DNA of 32,814 nt, taken from contig SFJO01000023.1 of assembly GCA_004555865.1 (NCBI GenBank), positions 1 to 32,814 on the forward strand, in the 5' to 3' direction. Made by a program: the position numbers and the translations under genes. Shown in pieces: positions 15,901 to 24,155 of this stretch (its first letter is position 1; every line of letters starts with the position of its first letter). Source of the stretch: Oscillospiraceae bacterium (lineage in GTDB: Bacteria; Bacillota; Clostridia; Oscillospirales; Ruminococcaceae). A model generated the notes under the pieces. The model was not told the DNA's origin. It did not search any database and saw only the letters and a program-made list of their open reading frames with translations.

Positions 15901-15943
15901 AAAAAAGAGCGCTGGAGCAAATGTTCCAAGCGCTCTTTTTGTT
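15901..15943 (+). terminator. Terminator after tRNA-Leu(UAG)
   Basis: AAGAGCGCTGGAGC and GTTCCAAGCGCTCTT form a long stem with G-U pairs and an AAAT-type loop, followed by TTTTT. Confidence 0.88.
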
Positions 15944-16102
15944 TATCTTCGTCCCGGCTTCCGGGTCTCACTCCAGTACTGCATTGGCCAGGTGATAGTA
16001 GGTGTCCCCTTTTTCTTCGTATGACAACAATCCCCGCTTAAGACAGTCTTTGGCAAACTGCCCCAGCGATGATGTGCGTTTTACGTTTTGTTGTAAAGAA
16101 TC

Positions 16103-19100
16103 TTATCCGGCTTTGGTTTCTGCCGCGCGGTGCCCGGTTACGCTCTGCGTTTCATCCGCTTGTGCTTCATTGGGGCGCCGGGTTTCATTTTGGGTACGGT
16201 TCCGTTCTTCCTGGTCCATGCGCACGTTCATAATCAGCATCTGCAGCCGGTTTTCGATGTTGGCAAAGCTCACATCCGGGTCATAGTCCAGCGGCAGAAT
16301 CTGCACATCCGGGTGCATCTCCTTCAAGCGTTTGGCCACGCCGCGGCCCACCACATGGTTCGGCAGGCAGCCAAACGGCTGCAGAATCACAAAGGCCCGG
16401 CAGCCATGCTGGGCATGGTGCAGAATCTCCGCCGGGATCAACACGCCCTCACCGCTGTCAAACGTATGCTGAATGATGGGGTCGCTGTCGTGCACCAGAT
16501 CCTGAATGCGGGGGGCCGGCGTATACAGCGGGTGCCGCTTGGCAATTTTGTCGGTCATATCGTGGGCCAGATTGAACACGTTGTCCGCCGTGAAATACCA
16601 AGCCTTCTGCTGGAAAGGCTTCTTCAGGTGATACTCCCGAATCTGCGTATCCAGCGTAAAATACGTTTTGCGGATCACATCGGTCATGCGGGCCTCAATG
16701 ATCTCGAAGCCGTTGGCTTCCAGATAGCGCTCAATCTCGTGGTTTGCACCGGGATGGAAGTTCAGCAGATATTCACCCACGATCAGCACCGTGGGGCGCG
16801 GGTTCGAGCGATCGTATTTCACCTGGCACATCGCGTCAATGGCCTGCTCAAACCCACGGCGTGCCCCGGCAATTCCGTGATGCTCAAGGCCATCCATCAC
16901 TGCGTCCAGGCCCTGTTCAAAAGCTCGATTTGCAGCACCTTTTTCCAACTCGTAGGGTCGGATTTTTCGCAGCAGTTCCTCCAACACGTCGATCATCGGC
17001 AACGAGAAGGCAATGCGCATGGATGTAAGCAGATTCATCTTGAAGCCCGGGTGCATATCGTGGGAGTCCACATCATCGTTGGTCAGAATGGGCACGTCCG
17101 GGTAGCCAGCATCGTCCAGGGCCTTGCGCAGCAGGGCGCTGTAATGGGTCAGGCGGCAGTCGCCCACATATTTGCCCATGCCGATGGCCACTTCCTGGTC
17201 GTTGTATTTGCCGCTGCGCAGGGCGACCAGCGCCTCGCCGATGACGGTCTGCGCGGGGAAGCAGATGTCGTTGTGCACATACTGTTTGCCCAGACGAATG
17301 GCCTCTTCACGGCCCAGCTCCAGCGGCACTGCGTGAATGCCCTGCCCGGAGAACGCTGCCGCCATCAGGCGGGAGAAGGCATGAGAGGTGTTGGGAATCA
17401 GCACCGTCTTTTCTTTGCGGCTCTCCTTGGTGAATTTCACCGGATACGGATCGGGCAGCGGGCGCACCGTCAGCTTCTGGCCGCGCTGGCGGCGCATGTT
17501 CACCGTCTCGATGAACGAGCGCACGCGAATGCGCAGGGGGCCCTGTGCATCGCTCTCATCCACCTTCAGAATCAGCGGCGTTTTGCCCGAAACCTCCCGC
17601 ATCAGGCGGATGATCTCATCCGAGAGATAGGCATCGTGCCCACAGCCAAAGCTCACCAGCTGTACGTATTCCAGGTTTTCGCTTTGTGCTGCCAGAATGG
17701 CGGAGGACAGCATCCGCGCATGATAATTATTGGCAATGTCCAGCCGGCTGCGACTCAAGTCCACCCGGTTGGTGCCGGGCAGCGCGTCGGCGGGCAGCAC
17801 CGGCACCCCCATGGAAGCAAACAGCTCCGGCAGGTCATGGTTTACAAGGGCGTCATTGTGATAAGGCCGGCTGGCCAGCACCACAGCATACCGCCCCTCG
17901 GCGCGCACCCGATCCATCACATCCTGCCCGGCTTTCAGCAGCTGCGTGCGGAAGGCATTCTGTGCCTGATCCGCCGCCTGCATGGCCGCGCGGGTCTCCT
18001 CCGGCGCAATGCCGAACTGCTCGCGCATATACGCCGTCAGCTGGGCATCCCGGTCTGCGTCCGTATACCAGTGGAACAACGGGGTGTCAAAAGGCACGCC
18101 CCAGCGGCGCTCCGGATTGTCTGAATTGCGCACCACAAAGGGATACCCCTTTACCACGGCGCACATGGAATAGCTGGTGGACGCGGTATTTTCGCTTTTC
18201 AGCGCGGTGATGGAGGGCATGAAAATGCGGTTCACTCCCTGCTTGACCAGATTGCGGATGTGCCCATGCACCAGCTTTGCCGGAAAGCACACCGTATCGG
18301 AGGTAACGGCGGAAAGGCCGGATTCATACAAGGCCCGGTTGCTCAGCGCCGAAAGCTTCACCTCAAATCCCAGGCTGCGCCAGAAGGTACTCCAAAAGGG
18401 CATGGTGTCCCAGAACGAAAGGCAGCGGGGCAGGCCGATGGTCACATTCCGCGCCGTCGTGGGGCCGGGAATCGGATATTTTTTAAACAGCAGCTCCTGC
18501 CGCAGGCGGAATAGATTGGGGGTCTGCTGTTTCTGGGCCAGCTTTTCCTTCACCTGTGCCTGTACGCCGGCCGCCTTGGGGTCGCCCAGCACCTCGCCCC
18601 GCTCGCACCGGTTGTTGGTCACCCAGGAACTGCCGGTGGAGAAGGCAAGAATGGTTCGCTTGCAGTGGTTGGCACAGAAGGGGCAGGGCGAATTGGCCGA
18701 CTGGGTGTAGCTGAACGTATCCAGCGCGTCCAGCCCGATGAAGGTTTTCTTCGTCCCGGCAGCGCATTGCTCCTTGGTCAGCAGGGCCACGCCGATGGCG
18801 CCCATGATGCCGGGGTACGGTGCGCGCACCACTTCCCGGCCCAGATACTGTTCCATCGCGCGCAGTACCGCATCGTTCTGAAAGGTGCCGCCCTGCACCA
18901 CGATCTTATTGCCCAGAGAATCCAGGTTGGACACCCGAATGACCTTGGTGAACACATTTTCGATGATGGAGCGGCACAGCCCGGCCATAATGTCATTGGG
19001 CTGCTTGCCGTTGCGCTGCTCCGTCACGATGCTGCTGTTCATAAACACGGTACAGCGGCTGCCCAGCGCAGCCGGGCTTTGGGACGAAAAGGCCGAAGCG

Positions 19101-20575
19101 GCGATTTCCCTGGTGGGAATGTGCAGCGAGGAGGCAAAGTTTTCCAGAAACGAACCGCAGCCGGAAGAACAGGCCTCGTTCACCACAATGTTGGTGATAA
19201 TGCCGCCATTCAGCCAGATGGCTTTCATATCCTGCCCGCCGATGTCCAACAGGAAGGTAGCCCCGGGCACATACTGCTCCGCGGCGCGGGCATGGGCTAC
19301 GGTCTCCACCGCATGGCACTCAGCCCCGAACGCCTTCGCAAACAGCACTTCACCATATCCGGTGGTTCCGGCCGCCAGAATGTCCAGCGTTGCCCCGGCA
19401 GCCCGGTAGCGGTCCCGCAGCGCGATCAGCGCCTGCTGGGCCACATTGAGCGGGCTGCCCTGGTTCGGGGCATAAAAGGCGTCCAGCAGGTTTTCCTGCT
19501 CATCCATCAGCACAAACTTCGTGGTGGTGCTGCCGGAGTCAATGCCCAGATACGCACGCACCGTCTCCCCCGCCTTTGGCTGATACGAGGTCAGCACCGG
19601 CAGGCGGTGGCGGTTCAAAAACGCTTCCTTTTCCGCTTCATCTTTGAAGAACGGCGGTGCAGAAGCCGCGGCTTCCCCGGAAGAAGCCGGGGCATTCTCC
19701 AGCCGGGCCGCCAGTTCGCCGATGGTCAGCGGCTCCGATTGGCCCGCAAACAGGCTGTTCAGCGAAAGGGCCGTGCCCCGGGCGATCATCAGTTCCGGCT
19801 GCGGCGGAATCAGAGTCTCTTTCTCCGTCAGGTTCAGCCGTTGGGCAAACACCTTGACCAGTGTTTTATTAAAGGTCAGCGGGCCACCCTCAAACACCAC
19901 CGGCTTCTCGATGTCCAGTCCCTGGGCCAGGCCGCCGATGGTCTGCTTGGCAATGGCATGGAACGCCGACAGCGCCAGATCCGCCTTGGCCACGCCCTGG
20001 TTCAGCAGGGGCTGGATGTCCGTTTTTGCATACACGCCGCACCGGCCGGAAATATCATACACGCAGGTACCCTGTGCGGCCATGGCGTCAAACTCTTCAA
20101 TGGGCACCTTCAGAATGGAAGCCACCTCATCAATGAACGCACCGGTGCCGCCGGCACAACTGCCGTTCATGCGGGTGTCCGCCACTTCCAGCGCACCGCT
20201 TCCGGTGTTGGGCTTGAAAAAGATCATTTTGGCATCCTGGCCGCCCAACTCAATGGCTGTGCGCACATGGGCGTACTGCTGGCGCAAGGCAATGGAGTTG
20301 GCCACAACCTCCTGAATGTAGGGCACTCCCAGCAGGGCCGCCACGCCCTTGCCGCCGGAGCCGGTGATCGCCAGCCGGATCTTCGCCTCCGGGAATTTGC
20401 CCCAGAGCAGTTTCAGCGCCCGGGCCACACTCTTCGCTTGGGCTGCCCCATGCCGCCGATAATCCGAAAAGAGGGTCTCTCCCCCGTCTGCGGAAAGCGC
20501 CACGATTTTTGTGGTGGTGGAGCCAATGTCAATGCCCACCGTAAGCACCTGATTGTTCAATTCCGCTTGTTTCAT
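16103..20575 (-). CDS. Giant fused acyl-CoA dehydratase activase-type protein
   Basis: A 1490-residue relative of the activators of 2-hydroxyacyl-CoA dehydratases (BadF/BadG/BcrA/BcrD ATPase family). Two ASKHA ATPase domains come first: one begins at VGIDIGSTTTKIV (about 12) with the cluster-type Cys in MNGSCAGGTGAF (about 140); the second begins at LGIDSGSTTTKFV (about 340) with NEACSSGCGSF (about 468). Then follow a Cys-rich element (CPFCANHC, about 628), a DUF2229 domain (around 700-850) and a C-terminal dehydratase-like domain with conserved Cys residues (NDICFPAQT). Members are thought to use ATP hydrolysis to pass an electron to an iron-sulfur partner; the partner here is unknown. ATG 20575 is chosen (AAGGATGG upstream); an earlier in-frame start at 20833 lies in the promoter region. 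Confidence 0.9.
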   Translation of the reverse strand: MKQAELNNQVLTVGIDIGSTTTKIVALSADGGETLFSDYRRHGAAQAKSVARALKLLWGKFPEAKIRLAITGSGGKGVAALLGVPYIQEVVANSIALRQQYAHVRTAIELGGQDAKMIFFKPNTGSGALEVADTRMNGSCAGGTGAFIDEVASILKVPIEEFDAMAAQGTCVYDISGRCGVYAKTDIQPLLNQGVAKADLALSAFHAIAKQTIGGLAQGLDIEKPVVFEGGPLTFNKTLVKVFAQRLNLTEKETLIPPQPELMIARGTALSLNSLFAGQSEPLTIGELAARLENAPASSGEAAASAPPFFKDEAEKEAFLNRHRLPVLTSYQPKAGETVRAYLGIDSGSTTTKFVLMDEQENLLDAFYAPNQGSPLNVAQQALIALRDRYRAAGATLDILAAGTTGYGEVLFAKAFGAECHAVETVAHARAAEQYVPGATFLLDIGGQDMKAIWLNGGIITNIVVNEACSSGCGSFLENFASSLHIPTREIAASAFSSQSPAALGSRCTVFMNSSIVTEQRNGKQPNDIMAGLCRSIIENVFTKVIRVSNLDSLGNKIVVQGGTFQNDAVLRAMEQYLGREVVRAPYPGIMGAIGVALLTKEQCAAGTKKTFIGLDALDTFSYTQSANSPCPFCANHCKRTILAFSTGSSWVTNNRCERGEVLGDPKAAGVQAQVKEKLAQKQQTPNLFRLRQELLFKKYPIPGPTTARNVTIGLPRCLSFWDTMPFWSTFWRSLGFEVKLSALSNRALYESGLSAVTSDTVCFPAKLVHGHIRNLVKQGVNRIFMPSITALKSENTASTSYSMCAVVKGYPFVVRNSDNPERRWGVPFDTPLFHWYTDADRDAQLTAYMREQFGIAPEETRAAMQAADQAQNAFRTQLLKAGQDVMDRVRAEGRYAVVLASRPYHNDALVNHDLPELFASMGVPVLPADALPGTNRVDLSRSRLDIANNYHARMLSSAILAAQSENLEYVQLVSFGCGHDAYLSDEIIRLMREVSGKTPLILKVDESDAQGPLRIRVRSFIETVNMRRQRGQKLTVRPLPDPYPVKFTKESRKEKTVLIPNTSHAFSRLMAAAFSGQGIHAVPLELGREEAIRLGKQYVHNDICFPAQTVIGEALVALRSGKYNDQEVAIGMGKYVGDCRLTHYSALLRKALDDAGYPDVPILTNDDVDSHDMHPGFKMNLLTSMRIAFSLPMIDVLEELLRKIRPYELEKGAANRAFEQGLDAVMDGLEHHGIAGARRGFEQAIDAMCQVKYDRSNPRPTVLIVGEYLLNFHPGANHEIERYLEANGFEIIEARMTDVIRKTYFTLDTQIREYHLKKPFQQKAWYFTADNVFNLAHDMTDKIAKRHPLYTPAPRIQDLVHDSDPIIQHTFDSGEGVLIPAEILHHAQHGCRAFVILQPFGCLPNHVVGRGVAKRLKEMHPDVQILPLDYDPDVSFANIENRLQMLIMNVRMDQEERNRTQNETRRPNEAQADETQSVTGHRAAETKAG

Positions 20576-20816
20576 TTGTCCATCCTTGCTGCCCGGCTGT
20601 GCAGGGGCCGATCTGCTTCGGCCCTCCGGTTCGCCCCCGTCTGCGGGCCGCGGTTCGGTGCTTGTCAGGCCAACCCCTTTTTCAGGCCACGCGCGGCAAT
20701 GCGGGGAACTTGCTTTACCTTTGCAAATTATGTCGGGCTTTATCGCTATTTTTCCGTAAAGTAAAATACAACGTTGACATTGCTTTACAAAAAGCCCCAT
20801 CAATCGCTGCCCCTTT

Positions 20817-20845
20817 ATTATAGGAAGATTCAAATTTCACTGCAA
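20817..20845 (-). promoter_or_regulatory. Sigma-A promoter of the activase gene
   Basis: On the minus strand TTGCAG (20845-20840) and TATAAT (20822-20817) are 17 bases apart. The start codon is about 240 bases downstream, leaving a long leader. Confidence 0.68.
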
Positions 20846-20992
20846 TAGTCCAATTTCGACAAACTCTCTTGTTTCCATCTGCGCGAAATTATGGATATTG
20901 GCTCTATAGCAACATTTCTCGGACTATTTCATGAACAAATTGCAACAAAATCATTCCACATTCGCAAATCTGCCCATTTTTCTGCACACAAA

Positions 20993-21031
20993 CACTGCGG
21001 CGGCACGCGCTCAACACGTGCCGCCGCAGTG
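20993..21031 (-). terminator. GC-rich hairpin, likely terminator of the lipoprotein gene
   Basis: CACTGCGGCGGCACG (20993-21007) is a perfect complement of CGTGCCGCCGCAGTG (21017-21031). On the minus strand it is followed by a short T-rich stretch. It lies 37 bases after the lipoprotein stop. Confidence 0.75.
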
Positions 21032-21067
21032 CGGTAATTCACCGATTTTATCATGTGCAGCCCGCTG

Positions 21068-21724
21068 TCAGCGGGCGCCTTCCTGAACGCTGTTCAGTAC
21101 CGCTTCCACGGTCTCCAGCGGTTCGCCGTCACTCCACGGGTAAGCGGCCATGGCACGGCAGCCCGCACGGTTCAGCAGATCTTCCCCTTCGCTGCCCAGC
21201 AGTTTTTTGTATGCAGCATCCACCTTTTTCAGCTGTGCCTGCGCCTGCTTCTGCCGGTCTGCACCTTGGGCGGCCAACCAGTCTTTTGTGGTTGAGGCAA
21301 TCTCATCCTCGCCCAAGGTCGTACCCACACCCCAGTTCATCAGGCTGGCCGCCTGGCGCACGGCCTCGTTTTCGTCCTCACTGGGGGTCATCTTGTCCAG
21401 CAGACCTTCCAACTCCCGCACCGCATCCTTTTTGAACTGCTCCTGAAAGGGCGCCTCCTGCTCTGTGGGCTGCGTCTCCTCCGGCGATTGCGCCGGGGTG
21501 CTCTCCGTGCCCCCCGCCGGCATCTCCACCGCCTCCTGCGCAGGCTGCGCGGGGGCTGCGGTGGGCGAAGCCGTTGGCTGCGCCGCCTGCGAGACCGCAC
21601 TCGCCGGTTCCGAACCCGCGGGGGCCGCGGTCGTCTGCGGCTGAGAAGAGGACACACTCTGTGCGCCGCAGCTGCACAGCACCAGCATCACACCGAGAAT
21701 CAAAATCAGCATCTGTTTCTTCAT
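21068..21724 (-). CDS. Putative lipoprotein with low-complexity linker
   Basis: A secreted, lipid-anchored protein of 218 residues with no recognised family. The signal peptide is MKKQMLILILGVMLVLCSC with the lipidated Cys at 19. A Pro/Ala/Thr/Glu/Gln-rich linker (about 22-105) is followed by a small helical domain (about 106-215) containing FKKDAVRELEGLLDKMTP and LKKVDAAYKKLLG. Two starts are possible: ATG 21724 (AAGGAG 12 bases upstream) or ATG 21736, directly against the ribosome site. It follows radC on the same strand after a probable terminator. Confidence 0.75.
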   Translation of the reverse strand: MKKQMLILILGVMLVLCSCGAQSVSSSQPQTTAAPAGSEPASAVSQAAQPTASPTAAPAQPAQEAVEMPAGGTESTPAQSPEETQPTEQEAPFQEQFKKDAVRELEGLLDKMTPSEDENEAVRQAASLMNWGVGTTLGEDEIASTTKDWLAAQGADRQKQAQAQLKKVDAAYKKLLGSEGEDLLNRAGCRAMAAYPWSDGEPLETVEAVLNSVQEGAR

Positions 21725-21771
21725 AAGGCGTTTCATCTCCTTGTCGATCCACCAACGCATTTATAAATAGA

Positions 21772-21806
21772 GGGCAGCACCGGAACGCATTCGCCTGGTG
21801 TTGCCC
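21772..21806 (-). terminator. Probable terminator after radC
   Basis: GGGCAGCACC (21772-21781) and GGTGTTGCCC (21797-21806) form a 10-bp stem with one G-T pair. On the minus strand it is followed by TCTATTT. A second short hairpin (21817-21838) lies between it and the radC stop. Confidence 0.6.
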
Positions 21807-21875
21807 TTATTGTATGTGCCGGATGCATCGAACCGGCATCAATGTTCCTTCAATTTCGTCTGGTCATTCCTTCTG

Positions 21876-22568
21876 TCATCGGGGCGGCTGCGGCATACGA
21901 TGATTGTCCAGCATGGAGGTACCTTCCCCATCTGCCACGATCACATGGTCGATCAGTTGTACATCCACCATTTTCAGTGCATCCAGAATGCTTCGGGTGG
22001 TCAGCATATCCTCATGGGAGGGCAGCGCCACCCCCGCCGGATGGTTGTGCGTCAGGATAACCCCGGTGGCCCCCATGGAGAGCGCAGCCTGCACCACTTT
22101 GCGGATGGGAATGTGTACCTGATTCACCACACCTTCCGCCAGCTTGACCGTCTGCAAAACCTTCAGGCCGTCGTCCACCCCGATCATGTATACCACTTCA
22201 TGGTTCACCCCATGAAACAGCGGGACGCAATAATCCACCACATCGCTGCAGCTGGCCAGTTGGCGCACCTTGCGCCGGCGGCTGTTCTGATAGTGCCGAT
22301 CCACCAACAGCACGGCCCGTAGAAGCCGTGCACTGTTCGGGCCGATGCCCTCCACCTGGCACAGCTCTTCCTCGCTGGCCTCCAACACCCTGGCGAAACT
22401 TCCGAACTTCTTCAGCAGCCGATGGGCAATGGGGTTGGTGTCCCGCCGGGGAATGGCAAAGTACAGCAGATATTCCAGCACCTCATGGTCCGCAAAATCG
22501 TCCATCCCGCTGTTTTTCACGCGCTGGTGCATTCTGGCCCGGTGATCCTGATGCAGCTGCTCGTCCAT
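21876..22568 (-). CDS. radC: RadC family JAB/MPN-domain protein
   Basis: The 230 residues comprise an N-terminal helix-hairpin-helix region (EELCQVEGIGPNSARLLRA, about 67-85) and a C-terminal MPN/JAMM domain with metal ligands in LTHNHPAGVALPSHED (His174, His176, Asp187). RadC proteins were once linked to DNA repair, but that role is disputed and the true activity is unknown. The N-terminal part is typical of the clostridial form. The promoter probably overlaps that of the divergent rluA-type gene. Confidence 0.93.
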   Translation of the reverse strand: MDEQLHQDHRARMHQRVKNSGMDDFADHEVLEYLLYFAIPRRDTNPIAHRLLKKFGSFARVLEASEEELCQVEGIGPNSARLLRAVLLVDRHYQNSRRRKVRQLASCSDVVDYCVPLFHGVNHEVVYMIGVDDGLKVLQTVKLAEGVVNQVHIPIRKVVQAALSMGATGVILTHNHPAGVALPSHEDMLTTRSILDALKMVDVQLIDHVIVADGEGTSMLDNHRMPQPPR

Positions 22569-22608
22569 GTGCCCCGCCCCTTTTGCCCGGCTTTTCTCCG
22601 GTTACTGC

Positions 22609-22637
22609 TTGCCCTGTTATCAAAAACATTATATACT
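22609..22637 (+). promoter_or_regulatory. Promoter of the RluA-type gene, overlapping a divergent one
   Basis: TTGCCC (22609-22614), 17 bases, then TATACT (22632-22637), ending 38 bases before the ATG. The opposite strand carries TATAAT across 22629-22634, with TTTTCA 16 bases away, a possible radC promoter. Confidence 0.5.
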
Positions 22638-22674
22638 AAATCAGAATTGATGAAAAGAGAAAGCAGGACGCTCC

Positions 22675-23730
22675 ATGAAAAGTTTTACAGCAGGCCCCAA
22701 TGACGTCGGGGCACGTCTCTCCCGTTTTGTACTGAACGTTACGCAGAATCTTCCCAGCAGCGTGCTGTACAAAGGCTTTCGCAACAAGCGCATCAAGGTA
22801 AACGGCAAGCGCGCCCAGGCGGATTACCGGCTGGCCGAGGGCGATGTGGTGGAGTTGTACCTGAACGACGAGTTTTTCCCGCAGGCTCCTGCCAAAAAGT
22901 CCCCTGCCCCTCGCACCAGACAGCCCGCGCTCACCGTGATTTATGAGGACGATCAAATCGCCGTCCTGTACAAGCCCTCTCATCTGCTGTGCCACTCGGA
23001 TCGCACCGGCGATGCCAACCTGGTGGATGCCTTCATCGCCCGCCAAATTGAGCGTGGCGAGTACGACCCCAACGGGGAAAATGCGTTCTCCCCCGCCATC
23101 TGCAACCGGCTGGACCGCGGCACCGAGGGGCTGGTGGTGGCCGCCAAAACCGCCGCTGCTCTGCGGGAAATGAACCGGATCATCCGCGACAACGAGGTGC
23201 ACAAGGAATATCTGACCATCACCTGCGGCGTGCCCCCCAAAGGGCGCCACACAGCTTGGCTGCGCCACGATGAGCGCACCAACAAGGTCACCGTCCGGTC
23301 TGCCGCCGCCGAGGGCTACAAGGAAATTATTACGCAGGTAAGCGTGGAGCGCACGGTCGGCCCCTTTGCTTTGTGTCGCATTGGTCTGATCACCGGCCGC
23401 ACCCATCAGATCCGTGCCCATCTGGCCTTTCTGGGCGCGCCGGTTCTGGGCGACATCAAATACGGCAGCAAAAAAATGAACGAACGCACTGGCCTGCGCA
23501 CGCAGGCCCTGTGCGCCGTCCGGCTCACGTTTGCCCAATTGCCCGAAACCAGCTGCCTGGCTGCCCTGAGCGGTGCCGTAATCGAACTGCCCGCCCCGGC
23601 CATTTTGGTCCAGTTTGAGCAGCTGGCCAACGGTGCCAAGCCCACTTCTGGATCAGACACCCACAAGCCCCGCAGGCAAGCGCCCCACCGCCCGGCCCGG
23701 AAGCCCGCCGGAACCGCCGGGAACGAATAA
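22675..23730 (+). CDS. RluA family pseudouridine synthase
   Basis: Converts specific uridines of rRNA or tRNA to pseudouridine. The 351 residues hold an S4-like RNA-binding domain (about 10-65, with SVLYKGFRNKRIKVNGKRAQ), then the catalytic domain with CNRLDRGTEGLVV and catalytic Asp147, and ITGRTHQIRAHLAFLGAPVLGD, a strong family motif. A basic, Pro-rich tail (about 320-351) extends beyond the usual end. The exact target cannot be decided between RluC and RluD types. The ribosome site AGCAGGA precedes ATG 22675. Confidence 0.93.
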   Translation: MKSFTAGPNDVGARLSRFVLNVTQNLPSSVLYKGFRNKRIKVNGKRAQADYRLAEGDVVELYLNDEFFPQAPAKKSPAPRTRQPALTVIYEDDQIAVLYKPSHLLCHSDRTGDANLVDAFIARQIERGEYDPNGENAFSPAICNRLDRGTEGLVVAAKTAAALREMNRIIRDNEVHKEYLTITCGVPPKGRHTAWLRHDERTNKVTVRSAAAEGYKEIITQVSVERTVGPFALCRIGLITGRTHQIRAHLAFLGAPVLGDIKYGSKKMNERTGLRTQALCAVRLTFAQLPETSCLAALSGAVIELPAPAILVQFEQLANGAKPTSGSDTHKPRRQAPHRPARKPAGTAGNE

Positions 23731-23797
23731 CGTTACTTTTTCCTTGATCGAATGGGGCGCGAAGGGCCTTATCCGCACCATTCTGCCCATACAAAGT

Positions 23798-23878
23798 ATG
23801 CCTCCTGCAAGAGTTTTTCACCGGTTCGTCCAGCTATACAGCTGGCAGCATCCGGCCGAAAACTCTCGCAGGGGGCAT
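23798..23878 (+). other. Long structured stem-loop of unknown function
   Basis: Bases 23798-23819 pair with 23858-23878 over about 20 base pairs, with one A-C mismatch and a few G-U pairs. The enclosed 38 bases contain a second perfect hairpin (CCAGCT/AGCTGG, 23830-23845) flanked by CCGG pairs. It lies 67 bases after the rluA-type stop and ends in TTTTAT. It could be that gene's terminator or a separate small RNA. Confidence 0.55.
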
Positions 23879-23931
23879 TTTATCGTTTGTGCTTCTGTAT
23901 TTTGCGGGTGTGCAGGCCGGGGCTAATCCTG

Positions 23932-23974
23932 AAAAAAGAAACAGCAGATCGTCAAAACGATCTGCTGTTTCTTT

Positions 23975-23975
<1 letters not shown>
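23932..23975 (-). terminator. Terminator of tRNA-Ala
   Basis: AAAAGAAACAGCAGATCGT (23934-23952) pairs perfectly with its complement at 23957-23975, loop CAAA. On the minus strand the stem ends in a T-run directly after the tRNA CCA end. Confidence 0.92.
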
Positions 23976-24050
<75 letters not shown>

Positions 24051-24102
24051 ACAGGTACAAAACACATCTTTAATTGTGCTGCCGTCTCGCTACTGCTTCA
24101 TA

Positions 24103-24131
24103 ATTATAGCAAGTTTTGTACCCAGTGTCAA
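24103..24131 (-). promoter_or_regulatory. Consensus promoter of tRNA-Ala
   Basis: On the minus strand a perfect TTGACA (24131-24126) and TATAAT (24108-24103) are 17 bases apart, 53 bases upstream of the tRNA. Confidence 0.92.
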
Positions 24132-24155
24132 CCCTGTTTTTCTGCTTTTTTCGGT

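Larger units (their letters stand above)
20576..21067. other. 492-base intergenic region: activase leader, promoter and terminator
   Basis: No credible gene. From left to right it holds a 240-base untranslated leader for the activase gene, that gene's promoter at 20817-20845, and the terminator of the lipoprotein gene at 20993-21031. The leader contains two copies of TTGCTTTAC (20710-20718, 20780-20788) and an inverted GTAAAG (20756-20761). Confidence 0.6.

Noticed and set aside
16130..18124. Long plus-strand open frame opposite the activase gene
   Set aside because: His/Arg/Gln-rich shadow of the minus-strand gene caused by high GC codon bias; no family resemblance.
20576..20833. 86-residue N-terminal extension of the activase frame
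   Set aside because: It crosses the predicted promoter and has no ribosome site. ATG 20575 with AAGGA upstream begins exactly before the conserved VGIDIGSTTTK domain.
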